Origin: RGIG7450 sp045633565
GTDB lineage: Bacteria > Bacillota > Clostridia > RUG12999
DNA length: 64,000 bases
NCBI GenBank assembly: GCA_045633565.1
Contig: JAZQYO010000001.1
Location: 1-64,000 of the forward strand
Direction of reading: 5' to 3'
Shown here: piece after piece, positions 24,081 to 33,558 of the stretch
Numbering within the stretch: the stretch's first letter is position 1
Layout of the letters: every line of letters begins with the position of its first letter
Notes under the pieces: model-generated
What the model was told of the DNA's origin: nothing
Seen by the model: the letters and a program-made list of their open reading frames with translations, nothing else
Database searches by the model: none
Translations under genes and position numbers: made by a program

Positions 24081-25874
24081 ATGGCAAAAAACAGATTAAT
24101 CGGCGATTATCCCGTTATCGGTATCAGACCTACCATCGACGGTAGACGTGGTCCGCTCAAAGTAAGAGAATCTCTTGAAGACCAGACTATGAACATGGCT
24201 AAGGCAGCCGCTAAATTATTTGAAGAAAATCTTAAATATTCCAATGGCGAACCCGTTAAAGTTGTTATTGCAGACACAACCATCGGACGTGTTGCTGAAG
24301 CTGCAGCTTGCGCTGATAAATTCAAAAAAGCAGGTGTTGACATTACACTTACAGTTACTCCCTGCTGGTGCTACGGCTCAGAAACAATGGATATGTCCAG
24401 AGACACCATCAAAGCCGTTTGGGGCTTTAACGGAACTGAAAGACCGGGTGCTGTTTATCTTGCAGCAGTTCTTGCTTCTCACGCACAGAAAGGTCTTCCT
24501 GCATTTGGTATTTATGGACACGACGTTCAGGATGCTACAGACACATCCATCCCCGCTGACGTTCAGGAAAAGCTTTTAAGATTCGGTCGTGCAGCTGTTG
24601 CTGCTGCTACAATGAGAGGCAAATCCTATCTCCAGATTGGTTCAATCTGTATGGGTATCGGTGGTTCAATTATCGACACCGCTTTCATTGAAGAATACTT
24701 TGGTATGAGAGTTGAATCTGTTGACGAGGTTGAAGTTATCAGACGTATGTCTGAAGGCATCTATGATGAAGCTGAATATCAGAAAGCTCTTAAATGGGCA
24801 AAGGAAAAATGCAAGATGGGATTTGACAAAAACCCCGAAGATATGCAGCTTTCAGATGCAGAAAAAGAAGAACAGTTTGCATTTGTTGTAAAAATGGCTT
24901 GCATTATAAAAGACCTTATGAACGGCAACGCAAATCTTCCTGAAGGCTGCGAAGAAGAAATGGTTGGTCACAATGCCATTGCGGCAGGCTTCCAGGGTCA
25001 GAGACAGTGGACAGACTTCTATCCCAACTGTGACTTCCCCGAAGCTATGCTTAACACTTCTTTTGACTGGAATGGTGCAAGAGAACCTTACATTCTTGCA
25101 ACAGAAAATGACGTACTAAACGCTTTCGGCATGTTGTTCGGCAAACTTCTTACAAACAGAGCACAGATGTTTGCTGACGTTCGTACATACTGGAGTGGCG
25201 ATGCTGTTAAAAAAGCAGCAGGATATGAAATCACAGGCAAAGCAAAAGAGGCTGACGGTTTTATTCACCTTATCAACTCAGGTGCGTGCTGTCTGGATGC
25301 TTGCGGCGAAGTTACTGACGAAAATGGCAACGCCCTGATGAAGGAGTGGTATGATATGACAGAAGTTGACCAGGACAAAGTTATGGCATCTACCACATGG
25401 AATATGGCAGACCTCGGTTACTTCAGAGGTGGCGGCTTCTCTTCAAGATTTTTAACAAGAGCTGAAATGCCCGCTACAATGATAAGACTTAACCTTGTTA
25501 AAGGTCTTGGCCCTGTTTTACAGATTGCCGAAGGCTGGACAATCAACCTTCCTGATGAAGTTTCCGATGTACTTTGGAAGAGAACAGACTATACATGGCC
25601 CTGCACATGGTTTGCTCCAAGATGCACAGGCGAAGGCGCTTTCAAAACAGCTTACGATGTAATGAATAACTGGGGCGCTAACCACGGTGCTATCAGCTAT
25701 GGACACATTGGCGCTGACCTTATAACCCTTTGCTCAATCCTCAGAATCCCCGTTTGTATGCACAACGTTCCTGAAGAAAAAATCTTTAGACCTGCTGCAT
25801 GGAACGCATTTGGTATGGACAAAGAAGGCGCAGACTACAGAGCTTGTCAGGCTTACGGTCCTTTATACAGATAA
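24081..25874 (+). CDS. fucI: L-fucose isomerase
   Basis: 597 residues, normal for FucI (~591). It opens with YPVIGIRPTIDGRRGPLKVR, contains TPCWCYGSETMDMS, and REPYILATENDVLNAFGMLFG carries the catalytic Glu/metal-ligand region; the C-terminal NWGANHGAISYGHIG holds the conserved His. It isomerises L-fucose to L-fuculose (also D-arabinose). No fuculokinase or fuculose-phosphate aldolase of classic type is adjacent, but the PfkB kinase and class II aldolase nearby could substitute. Strong AAGGAGG site; visible codon use is that of a highly expressed gene. Followed by a terminator. Confidence 0.93.
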   Translation: MAKNRLIGDYPVIGIRPTIDGRRGPLKVRESLEDQTMNMAKAAAKLFEENLKYSNGEPVKVVIADTTIGRVAEAAACADKFKKAGVDITLTVTPCWCYGSETMDMSRDTIKAVWGFNGTERPGAVYLAAVLASHAQKGLPAFGIYGHDVQDATDTSIPADVQEKLLRFGRAAVAAATMRGKSYLQIGSICMGIGGSIIDTAFIEEYFGMRVESVDEVEVIRRMSEGIYDEAEYQKALKWAKEKCKMGFDKNPEDMQLSDAEKEEQFAFVVKMACIIKDLMNGNANLPEGCEEEMVGHNAIAAGFQGQRQWTDFYPNCDFPEAMLNTSFDWNGAREPYILATENDVLNAFGMLFGKLLTNRAQMFADVRTYWSGDAVKKAAGYEITGKAKEADGFIHLINSGACCLDACGEVTDENGNALMKEWYDMTEVDQDKVMASTTWNMADLGYFRGGGFSSRFLTRAEMPATMIRLNLVKGLGPVLQIAEGWTINLPDEVSDVLWKRTDYTWPCTWFAPRCTGEGAFKTAYDVMNNWGANHGAISYGHIGADLITLCSILRIPVCMHNVPEEKIFRPAAWNAFGMDKEGADYRACQAYGPLYR

Positions 25875-25910
25875 AACATTACTTATCTAACTAGAATAAA
25901 GAATACAACA

Positions 25911-25942
25911 AAAAGCCGGCTGAAAATCAGCCGGCTTTAATT
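25911..25942. terminator. Bidirectional intrinsic terminator
   Basis: Twelve-bp stem around AAAGCCGGCTGA/TCAGCCGGCTTT with flanking A and T tracts, between convergent fucI and fba. Confidence 0.92.
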
Positions 25943-25947
25943 TTTCA

Positions 25948-26883
25948 TTAGATTGAATTGTCGCTTCCGAGAACATTAACAATTTTGTGTTTAACAAGTT
26001 CTTTAATGTTGTCTCTTGCAACTTTGAGGTACTGTCTGGGGTCGAAATGGTCAGGATGTTCTGCCATATATTTTCTGATTGTACCTGTCATAACAAGTCT
26101 GATGTCAGAGTCAATGTTGATTTTGCAAACAGCGCTCTTTGCAGCCTGACGGAGCATATCTTCAGGAACACCCTGAGCACCGGGCATATTGCCGCCAAAC
26201 TCGTTAATCATTTTAACATATTCGGGCATAACAGAAGATGCACCGTGAAGAACTATCGGGAACTGAGGAATGCGTTTTTCAATTTCAGCCAAAATATCAA
26301 AACGGAGTTTTGCTTCGCCTGTGAACTTGAATGCACCATGGCTTGTACCGATGGCAATAGCAAGTGAGTCAACGCCTGTTTTGGATACGAACTCTTCAAC
26401 TTCGTTGGGGTTTGTATAGCAGGAATCTTCAGCAGATACATTTACATCATCTTCAATGCCTGCAAGTTTACCAAGTTCAGCTTCAACAACAACGCCACGT
26501 TCGTGAGCGTAATCAACAACTTTTTTGGTAAGTTCAATATTTTCCTGGAATGAATATTTAGAACCGTCAATCATAACGGATGTGAAACCGCCGTCGATAC
26601 ATGATTTACAGATTTCAAAGCTGTCACCATGGTCAAGGTGAAGAGCGATCGGAATATCAGTATCATTAACTGCAGCTTCAACGAGCTTCATAAGATATTC
26701 GTGTTTAGCATATTTTCTTGCACCGGCAGAAACCTGAAGAACAACAGGTGATTTAACTTCCTGTGCACCTTCGGTAATAGCCTGAACAATTTCCATGTTG
26801 TTTACGTTGAAAGCACCTATTGCATAGCCGCCTTCATACGCTTTTTTAAACATTTCTTTGGTTGTAACAAGTGGCATAATCAT
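25948..26883 (-). CDS. fba: Class II fructose-bisphosphate aldolase
   Basis: 311 residues with class II (zinc) aldolase features: IALHLDHGDSFE with the metal His and catalytic Asp, VEAELGKLAGIEDD, AIGTSHGAFKF with a second metal-binding His, VLHGASSVMPE with a third, and KINIDSDIRL for phosphate binding. It cleaves fructose-1,6-bisphosphate to DHAP and G3P. ATG at 26883 has AAAGGAG four bases upstream; a second ATG two codons on is also possible. A separate consensus-like promoter lies upstream, so it appears monocistronic. A role in the neighbouring sugar pathway in addition to glycolysis is possible. Confidence 0.92.
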   Translation of the reverse strand: MIMPLVTTKEMFKKAYEGGYAIGAFNVNNMEIVQAITEGAQEVKSPVVLQVSAGARKYAKHEYLMKLVEAAVNDTDIPIALHLDHGDSFEICKSCIDGGFTSVMIDGSKYSFQENIELTKKVVDYAHERGVVVEAELGKLAGIEDDVNVSAEDSCYTNPNEVEEFVSKTGVDSLAIAIGTSHGAFKFTGEAKLRFDILAEIEKRIPQFPIVLHGASSVMPEYVKMINEFGGNMPGAQGVPEDMLRQAAKSAVCKINIDSDIRLVMTGTIRKYMAEHPDHFDPRQYLKVARDNIKELVKHKIVNVLGSDNSI

Positions 26884-26928
26884 TTATCTCCTTTGTAATT
26901 ATTTAACAAAAATAAATCTGCAACTATT

Positions 26929-26957
26929 ATTGTACTACTTTCCCATTGATAATTCAA
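26929..26957 (-). promoter_or_regulatory. Promoter of fba
   Basis: TTGAAT (complement 26952-26957) and TACAAT (complement 26929-26934) with 17-bp spacing on the minus strand, 46 bases from the start codon. Confidence 0.7.
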
Positions 26958-26965
26958 GGGTAAAT

Positions 26966-27730
26966 TTAAATTTTAAACAATTTCATTGCATTTTCTTTTG
27001 TAACTTTTGCTACTGTTTCAAAAGTTTCGCCCTTAATTTCGGCAATTTTTTCCGCAACATATCTTACATATTCGGGTGAATTGCGTTTGCCACGAAGCGG
27101 CTCGGGTGAAAGATACGGGCTGTCCGTTTCAATAAGAATTTTATCAAGCGGAATTTCTCTTGCAACATCAACGCTGTGACGGGCATTTTTAAATGTAACC
27201 GGCCCACCAAGAGAAATTACCATGCCCATTTTTATAACCTCTTTTGCCATTTCCACACTACCTGAAAAGCAGTGCATAACACCGCCCACACGCTTAATGT
27301 CAAATTTTCTTAGAATTTCAAGGCAATCTGCATGTGAGTCCCTGTCATGGATTATAAACGGCATAGAAAGGTCCATAGTAAGCTCCATCTGCCTTTTAAA
27401 CCATTTTTTCTGCAAGGTTTTATCGGTATTCATATAATGATAATCAAGCCCAATTTCCCCTATTGCTTTAACCTTAGGTTCAGTTGCCAGAAGTGCAAGT
27501 TCTTCGATATCATGCTCGGTCATATCCTGTGCATCGTGAGGATGAACACCAACGGCAGCATATATAAAAGGATATCTTTTTGCAAGAACGGTTGCACGTC
27601 TTGAAGAATCCATATCGGCGCCAATTTCCATTATAAGGTCAATACCTTTTTGAGGCAGGCTTTCAATAAGCTCTGTTCTGTCTTTATCATAAGAATCGTC
27701 ATCTACATGACAGTGTGAATCAAACAACAT
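26966..27730 (-). CDS. TatD-family metal-dependent hydrolase/DNase
   Basis: 254 residues of the TatD amidohydrolase-like family: DSHCHVDD (metal His pair), VGVHPHDA, AIGEIGLDYHY (metal Glu), HDRDSHADC, MHCFSG and ETDSPYLSP (catalytic Asp). It is a 3'-5' nuclease in characterised homologues. It is adjacent to metG, as is common in Firmicutes, and last in a long minus-strand operon. Confidence 0.93.
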   Translation of the reverse strand: MLFDSHCHVDDDSYDKDRTELIESLPQKGIDLIMEIGADMDSSRRATVLAKRYPFIYAAVGVHPHDAQDMTEHDIEELALLATEPKVKAIGEIGLDYHYMNTDKTLQKKWFKRQMELTMDLSMPFIIHDRDSHADCLEILRKFDIKRVGGVMHCFSGSVEMAKEVIKMGMVISLGGPVTFKNARHSVDVAREIPLDKILIETDSPYLSPEPLRGKRNSPEYVRYVAEKIAEIKGETFETVAKVTKENAMKLFKI

Positions 27731-27741
27731 ATCTTTTCACC

Positions 27742-29652
27742 TTAGCTTATTTGTGTGCCGCTTGGAATTTCACTGTCAAGCACACATAGAACAGGTGCTT
27801 TTTCACCCATTCCGGCAAGAAGCATGCCGTTGGATTCAATTCCCCGGATTTTCGCCGGTTTGAGGTTTGCAATAACAACCACACTTTTACCGATAATCGC
27901 CTCCGGTGTGTATCCTTGCGCAATTCCGGAAACAACTGTACGGAGATTACCTCCCAAATCAAGTGTAAGTTTTAAAAGCTTATCCGCCTTTTCAACTTTT
28001 TCAGCTTCAACTACTTTTGCTACTCTTAAATCAATTTTCGCAAAATCGTCAATTGAAATTTCGGGTTTTAATTTCAAATCCATTTTCGGTGGCTCAAGTT
28101 CCGCTTTTATTTCTTCAAGCTTTTCTTCTTCATTGATTCTTGCAAAGAGCGCTTTTGCCTCGCCTACTTTACCACCTTTACCGATACCGAAAACTTTTAT
28201 GCTTTCCCAATCATTTTCATCAGAATTAATTTGCTGCATAATGTTTTTATTGGTTTCAGGCATAATGGGTTCAAGCATAACAGCAATAAAACGCAGACCT
28301 TCAATGAGATTGTATAAAACTGCATTAAGTCTGTCTTTTGTTGCCTCATCTTTTGCAAGTACCCAGGGAGCAGTTTCATCAATATATTTATTGCATCTGC
28401 GAGCAAGTGAGAATACCGCTTCAACAGCATCCGCTACTTTATATTCATCCATCGCTTTTTCAAAAGCGCTGACTGTTTCTTCAGCTTTTGCAGCAAGTTC
28501 TTTGTCAAGCTCTGTAATTTCTGTCGGCTTGTTTACAACACCGTCAAAATACTTATTGGACATTGATACAGTTCTGTTAAGCAGATTGCCGAGAGTATTT
28601 GCAAGTTCGGAATTGTATCTTGCAATGATGTTTTCATAAGTAATTGTGCCATCATTTGCATAAGGCATTTCACTGAGCAAATAGTGTCTTACCGCATCAA
28701 CACCGAAATGTTTTGCAAGACTGTCCGCATAAATAACATTGCCTTTGGATTTGCTCATTTTATCCTCGCCCGACAAAAGCCACGGATGACCGAATACTTT
28801 CTTTGGCAGAGGCTGGCCTAATGCCATAAGCATAATGGGCCAGTAAATTGTATGGAATCTTAAAATGTCCTTACCGATAATATGAACATCTGCCGGCCAG
28901 TATTTGTTATAAAGTTCACCCGAGCCTTCCGGGTCATAGCCGAGTGCTGTGATGTAGTTGGAAAGAGCATCAATCCAAACATAAACTACATGACCGGGGT
29001 CAAATTCCACAGGGATACCCCAGGTGAACGATGTTCTTGATACGCAAAGGTCCTGAAGTCCCGGTTTAAGGAAATTGTTAACCATTTCATTTTTACGGGA
29101 TTCGGGCTGAATAAAGTCAGGATTTTCTTCAATATGTTTCATGAGTGCATCCTGATATTTGCTCATTTTAAAGAAATATGATTCCTCTTTGGCTTTCTGA
29201 ACTTCTCTGCCGCAGTCGGGACATTTACCGTCCACAAGCTGTGTTTCTGTGAAGAAAGATTCACAGGGCACGCAGTAATGACCCTCATATTCACTTTTAT
29301 AAATATCGCCCTGGTCGTAGAATTTTTTAAAAATCTTCTGAACAGTTTTTACATGATAATCGTCAGTTGTTCTGATAAACTTATCATAACTTGAGTTCAT
29401 AAGGTCCCAAATCTCGCGGATTTCTCCTGCAACACCATCAACATACTGCTGAGGTGAAATACCGCTCTTTTCGGCTTCCTGTTGAATTTTCTGACCATGC
29501 TCGTCTGTTCCAGTCAGGAAAAACACGTCATATCCTCTTTTTCTTTTGTATCTGGCAATAGCATCAGTAAGTACAACCTCATAAGTATTACCAATATGAG
29601 GTTTACGTGATGTATAAGCTATCGCCGTGGTAATATAAAATTTATCTTTCAT
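27742..29652 (-). CDS. metG: Methionyl-tRNA synthetase
   Basis: 636 residues. Class I signatures: HIGN (residues ~19-22) and KMSKS. A zinc knuckle of the CPxC type is seen in CVPCESFF...CPDCGRE. The C-terminal ~105 residues form the dimerising EMAP-II-like tRNA-binding OB-fold (KIDLRVAKVVEAEKVEKADK). It charges tRNA-Met. It is 15 bases from murD and 11 from tatD in the long operon; no T-box precedes it. Confidence 0.96.
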   Translation of the reverse strand: MKDKFYITTAIAYTSRKPHIGNTYEVVLTDAIARYKRKRGYDVFFLTGTDEHGQKIQQEAEKSGISPQQYVDGVAGEIREIWDLMNSSYDKFIRTTDDYHVKTVQKIFKKFYDQGDIYKSEYEGHYCVPCESFFTETQLVDGKCPDCGREVQKAKEESYFFKMSKYQDALMKHIEENPDFIQPESRKNEMVNNFLKPGLQDLCVSRTSFTWGIPVEFDPGHVVYVWIDALSNYITALGYDPEGSGELYNKYWPADVHIIGKDILRFHTIYWPIMLMALGQPLPKKVFGHPWLLSGEDKMSKSKGNVIYADSLAKHFGVDAVRHYLLSEMPYANDGTITYENIIARYNSELANTLGNLLNRTVSMSNKYFDGVVNKPTEITELDKELAAKAEETVSAFEKAMDEYKVADAVEAVFSLARRCNKYIDETAPWVLAKDEATKDRLNAVLYNLIEGLRFIAVMLEPIMPETNKNIMQQINSDENDWESIKVFGIGKGGKVGEAKALFARINEEEKLEEIKAELEPPKMDLKLKPEISIDDFAKIDLRVAKVVEAEKVEKADKLLKLTLDLGGNLRTVVSGIAQGYTPEAIIGKSVVVIANLKPAKIRGIESNGMLLAGMGEKAPVLCVLDSEIPSGTQIS

Positions 29653-29667
29653 CTTCTGTAACTCTCC

Positions 29668-31017
29668 CTAGATGTTATTTACTATTTCTTTGAATTTTCT
29701 GCCTCGAACCATAAAATTTTCAAACAGGTCAAAGGATGCACACGCCGGCGAAAGTATTACTATATCGCCTGTTTTCGCTTTGCTATAAGCACAAAGAACA
29801 GCCTCTTCAAACCCGTCGCAAACCGTTATGTTTGTTTGGTCTCCGGCATTTTCTACCGCTGCTTTGATTTTTTGGGCAGTATGCCCCACCAGAACAAGTT
29901 CTTTGACCTTCTCATTAATCTTTACACCAAGCTCGTCAAACGGGATTTTTTTATCATATCCACCGGCAATAAGTATAATCTTTTTGTCAAAAGAATTAAG
30001 CGCCGCCATAGCTCTTGTCGGACTTGATGCAATGGAGTCGTTATAAAACTTAATTCCACCTATTTCACGGACAAACTCTATCCTATGTTCAACACCGCCA
30101 AAATTTTTCGCAACATATTCAATAGTTTCATTTGACACAAAATCACGCACTGCAGCAATTGCCGTCATATAATTTTCCACATTGTGTGCGCCCGGTATTT
30201 TTATATCGCAAGGGTCTATAATCTTCTCGTCGCCAAAGTAAATTATACCTTCACGCAGGTGAACATCTGCTTCCCCTTTTGATGAAAAAGTTCTGCTCTT
30301 GCCAATAGCGCTCAGGCCAATACTTTTTGTGATGTCATTTGCTGAATTGGTCACCAGAATATCTTCTTTATTCTGATATCTCATTATGTTCTTTTTGGCA
30401 TCAACATACTCATCAAAATCTATGTGCCAGTCAAGATGGTTGGGTGCAATATTTGTAATTACTGCAACCTTAGGGCTTTTTTTCATTGTGAAAAGCTGAA
30501 AGCTTGAAAGCTCTAAAACCACCATATCTTTTTCAGACATATTTTCTACCTCGGCAACAAGCGGTTTCCCGATATTACCGCCCACATGGCATGTGAACCC
30601 TTCTTTTTTCAGCATTTCGCTGATAAGAGTTGTGGTTGTGGTTTTTCCGTCACTGCCGGTAACGGCAATAATGTCGCACGGGCAAAGCTCAAAGAAAAGC
30701 TCCATTTCGCTTGTAAGCGTCGCACCGCTTTCTTGAGCCGCCACAAATTCCGGAATATCCGGACGGATTCCCGGTGACTTGAATATAACATCTGCCTTGA
30801 TATCGTCAAGATAATCTCCCCCAAGCTTTAAGGTTACTCCTTTCGCCTCAAGCTCTGCAGCAGTTTCTTTAATATTCTGGCGGTTTTTTTTGTCGCAGGC
30901 GGTTACATTTGCACCGCATTTCAAAAGAAACTCTATAAGCGGCAGATTACTCACACCAATACCAACAACGGTGACTTGTTTGCCATTTATTTTATTTTTA
31001 AATTGTTCAATTGTCAT
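29668..31017 (-). CDS. murD: UDP-N-acetylmuramoylalanine--D-glutamate ligase
   Basis: 449 residues with Mur ligase architecture: N-terminal UDP-binding VVGIGVSNLPLIEFL, ATP loop AVTGSDGKTTTTTL, NIAPNHLDWH, GVEHRIEFV, NDSIASSPTRAM and IAGGYDKKIPF. It adds D-Glu to UDP-MurNAc-L-Ala in peptidoglycan synthesis. It sits outside the usual dcw cluster, next to ireB and metG. Confidence 0.95.
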   Translation of the reverse strand: MTIEQFKNKINGKQVTVVGIGVSNLPLIEFLLKCGANVTACDKKNRQNIKETAAELEAKGVTLKLGGDYLDDIKADVIFKSPGIRPDIPEFVAAQESGATLTSEMELFFELCPCDIIAVTGSDGKTTTTTLISEMLKKEGFTCHVGGNIGKPLVAEVENMSEKDMVVLELSSFQLFTMKKSPKVAVITNIAPNHLDWHIDFDEYVDAKKNIMRYQNKEDILVTNSANDITKSIGLSAIGKSRTFSSKGEADVHLREGIIYFGDEKIIDPCDIKIPGAHNVENYMTAIAAVRDFVSNETIEYVAKNFGGVEHRIEFVREIGGIKFYNDSIASSPTRAMAALNSFDKKIILIAGGYDKKIPFDELGVKINEKVKELVLVGHTAQKIKAAVENAGDQTNITVCDGFEEAVLCAYSKAKTGDIVILSPACASFDLFENFMVRGRKFKEIVNNI

Positions 31018-31032
31018 TTATGTCACCCTGGT

Positions 31033-31278
31033 TTAAAATTTAGTCAGATAATGTTTTACAAGCTCCTCTAATATTTCGTCGGTTTCAACTTTTGTGATAA
31101 GCGACCTTGCACCATTATGGCTGGTGATATATGTCGGGTCACCGGAAAGTATATATCCAACTATCTGACTCACCGGGTCATAACCTTTTTCTTTCAAGGC
31201 ATCATAAATCTGGGACATCACCATTTCAACTCTGCTTTTTCTTTCGTTTTCGTTATTGTTCCAAATTGTTTCGCTCAT
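31033..31278 (-). CDS. ireB: IreB-family regulatory phosphoprotein (DUF965)
   Basis: 81 residues. The core EKGYDPVSQIVGYILSGDPT and ARSLITKVETDEILEELVKHYL match the IreB/YrzL family closely. In Enterococcus IreB is phosphorylated by the PASTA kinase IreK and controls cephalosporin resistance; the phospho-acceptor Thr residues there lie in the N-terminal region, and only one Thr (position 4) is seen here before residue 45. Placed between murD and a small unknown gene in a cell-wall-rich operon. Confidence 0.9.
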   Translation of the reverse strand: MSETIWNNNENERKSRVEMVMSQIYDALKEKGYDPVSQIVGYILSGDPTYITSHNGARSLITKVETDEILEELVKHYLTKF

Positions 31279-31292
31279 CTTATTTTCCCCCT

Positions 31293-31655
31293 TTAACTAT
31301 GACATTTATGTGTATCAAAATATCCGTCAATATTGACGTACATTTTGTATCCTTCTCTGTCCGTCTTTTTAAAATCAAGAAGTTTATATAAATCCTTTTC
31401 ATCCGGAAGATAAAAATTATATATTCCATGAACTTCAAGAAAATTCATTGCAGATTTTAAAATAACCTCTTCCATAATCGGCTTGTCCGATTTTAAAACA
31501 TCTAAAAACGCCTCATGTCCGTCAATTTCAAAGCAGACTGCACCTGTTATTCCGGTTTCTTCGTAGCAAGCCAGAATAATACCATTTTTTGAGGGTTTTA
31601 AATAATCCATTACTTTACCTATGTCCTCAGGTAAAACCGGTGTTATCTTGAACAT
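31293..31655 (-). CDS. Hypothetical protein, possibly a small acetyltransferase-like domain
   Basis: 120 residues, ATG at 31655 overlapping the rluB end by 13 bases. Short strands and helices (ITPVLPEDIGKVMDYL, GITGAVCFEIDGHEAFLDVL, LKSAMNFLEVHGIYNFYLP) resemble a reduced GNAT fold, but I see no convincing acetyl-CoA loop. No function assigned. The overlap and spacing show it is a real operon member. Confidence 0.6.
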   Translation of the reverse strand: MFKITPVLPEDIGKVMDYLKPSKNGIILACYEETGITGAVCFEIDGHEAFLDVLKSDKPIMEEVILKSAMNFLEVHGIYNFYLPDEKDLYKLLDFKKTDREGYKMYVNIDGYFDTHKCHS

Positions 31656-32362
31656 ATCCTATCTATTTCTTCCTTTCTTAAATGGCGCCACTTGCCTTTG
31701 GGCAGGTTCCCGAGAGTAAGCGGTCCTATTTCCACACGCTTTAAAGCTAAAACGGGATGACCTACCGTTTCACACATTATTCTTACCTGACGTTTTCTGC
31801 CCTCTGTAATCCCAATTTTAAGTGTTGACGTACTTTGATTTCCTTTCAAAAGCTCAATGTTGGCAGGCTTTGTGATATATTCACCGGTGTCAACACCACG
31901 TTTTAGAATTTTTAAGGTTTCAAGCATGGGTAGTCCTTTAACCTCTGCTATATAAACCTTTTCATGTTTTTTTGACGGATGGATTACCGCATTTGCAAAA
32001 TCACCGTCATTTGTCATCAGGAGTAGCCCCTCGGTATCCGCATCTAGTCTTCCAACCGGGTAAATTCTTGCTTTTATATCCGAAACAAGATTCATAACCG
32101 TAGGTCTGTCATGGGTGTCAGAGGTTGTTGTAATATAACCCGCCGGTTTGTTAAGCATAATATAATATTTCTTACCTGCTGCGTCTATGAGTTTACCATC
32201 CACCTCAACAGAATCTGAGTCAGGGTCGATTTTTGTGCCAAGTTCAGTTATCCGCTGTCCGTTAACCTTAACTTTTCCTGCAGTTATAAGCTCCTCCGCT
32301 TTTCTGCGCGAGCATATTCCGGCACCGGCAATAAATTTTTGAAGTCTTACAAGTTCATCCAT
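31643..32362 (-). CDS. rluB: Ribosomal large subunit pseudouridine synthase B-type
   Basis: 239 residues: N-terminal S4 RNA-binding domain (VRLQKFIAGAGICSRRKAEELI), then the catalytic Asp motif GRLDADTEGLLLMTND and RQVRIMCETVGHPVLALKR. It makes a pseudouridine in 23S rRNA. Commonly found between scpAB/dacF and later genes in Clostridia, as here. Confidence 0.92.
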   Translation of the reverse strand: MDELVRLQKFIAGAGICSRRKAEELITAGKVKVNGQRITELGTKIDPDSDSVEVDGKLIDAAGKKYYIMLNKPAGYITTTSDTHDRPTVMNLVSDIKARIYPVGRLDADTEGLLLMTNDGDFANAVIHPSKKHEKVYIAEVKGLPMLETLKILKRGVDTGEYITKPANIELLKGNQSTSTLKIGITEGRKRQVRIMCETVGHPVLALKRVEIGPLTLGNLPKGKWRHLRKEEIDRICSR

Positions 32363-32369
32363 TGTTTAA

Positions 32370-33500
32370 TCATTCCATTCCAAATAAAGCAAGAAACAGT
32401 TGCCAGATTACCTTAAAGAAGTTTTTTTCTCTCACGGGGACATCACTGTTTGCAATAAGGCTTACCTCATGCACTGCGCCGTCATCAAAACAGATTTTCG
32501 CACTGCCTACCTGCTGACCTTCTGTTACAGGGGCTGTAAGATATTGTGATTCCATTTCTATCTGATATTTCCCTGCACTGTTTTTACTGACAAGCATTGA
32601 AATATCTTTATCAATTATAACTCCAACCTCGTTATAGTTACCATTTTTGACTCTGTAGGTACCAACACTGTCGCCCTTTTTCAAGATTGTCTTTTGTTCA
32701 AAGTTATTAAAAGCATAGTCAAACATTGCCTTATGCTCAATCCAGTCGTCAGCACAATCAAGCGTAACAGTAATTACTCTCACGCCATTTTTTGAAGCCG
32801 ACCCTACAAGCGTTCTGCCTGTTTCAGGAGTAAATCCCGGTTTAATTCCATCAGCTTCAGCATACATGGAAATAAGCTTGTTGGCATTGTTTATAACTCT
32901 CCCGTCCCTGTCCTGGATGGGAGTTTCTTTATACTGAGATGTGTTGACAATCTGTGCAAAAACCGGGTTCTGCATAGCATAGGCTGCAAGCTTTGCAAGT
33001 TCACGTGATGTTGTATAATGCTCTTCTGCATAAAGTCCGTGCGGATTTGCAAATCTGGTATTTGTAAGACCAAGCTCTGCTGCCTTATCATTCATAAGTT
33101 TTACAAATGCCTGTTCACTGCCCGAAATATGCCTTGCAATTGCCAGAGCCGCATCGTTACCAGATTTTAAAAGCAACCCGTAAAGAAGGGTTTCCAAGGT
33201 GATTTTTTCGCCGGGATTAACGTAAATACTTGAGCCTTCAACCCAGTACCCCTCTTGTGGAACAGTATAAACGTCATTTAACTTTCCATATTCAAGAGCG
33301 AGTATTCCCGTCATAATCTTGGTTGTGCTAGCCATACCAAGTCTTTCATCTGGATTTTTACTGTACAAAACTGCTCCTGATGCCCCATCTATCATAATTG
33401 CAGATTTTGCAGAAGGTGTTATATCGTAAGCTGCCACTGCTGAAAAAGCAAATAGCAGATTTATCATCAGCAGAATTGTTGCCGTGAGTTTTTTCACCAT
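32370..33500 (-). CDS. D-alanyl-D-alanine carboxypeptidase (DacF/DacB type, class A PBP)
   Basis: 376 residues with an N-terminal signal peptide (hydrophobic residues 5-24), a peptidase S11 domain and a C-terminal beta domain with a hydrophobic tail (FFKVIWQLFLALFG). Catalytic motifs are STTK (Ser58-Lys61) and SGN (113-115). The third motif, normally KTG, reads KPG (Lys219-Pro220-Gly221) in ADGIKPGFT, a notable substitution. It would trim the terminal D-Ala of peptidoglycan stem peptides. In B. subtilis dacF is sporulation-linked, and the next upstream gene is the ytfJ/gerW homologue. Start ATG with GAGGAG. Confidence 0.88.
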   Translation of the reverse strand: MVKKLTATILLMINLLFAFSAVAAYDITPSAKSAIMIDGASGAVLYSKNPDERLGMASTTKIMTGILALEYGKLNDVYTVPQEGYWVEGSSIYVNPGEKITLETLLYGLLLKSGNDAALAIARHISGSEQAFVKLMNDKAAELGLTNTRFANPHGLYAEEHYTTSRELAKLAAYAMQNPVFAQIVNTSQYKETPIQDRDGRVINNANKLISMYAEADGIKPGFTPETGRTLVGSASKNGVRVITVTLDCADDWIEHKAMFDYAFNNFEQKTILKKGDSVGTYRVKNGNYNEVGVIIDKDISMLVSKNSAGKYQIEMESQYLTAPVTEGQQVGSAKICFDDGAVHEVSLIANSDVPVREKNFFKVIWQLFLALFGME

Positions 33501-33558
33501 TGTTCATTACTCCTCATATAAATCTATTGATATTATATGAGAAATCCTTTCTTTTTTA

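Noticed and set aside
27755..28639. 294-codon plus-strand frame opposite metG
   Set aside because: Ser/Ala-rich antisense shadow of metG; metG is unmistakable.
32370..33500. Beta-lactamase
   Set aside because: Length, signal peptide, S11 motifs and the C-terminal beta domain with hydrophobic tail match a D-Ala-D-Ala carboxypeptidase.
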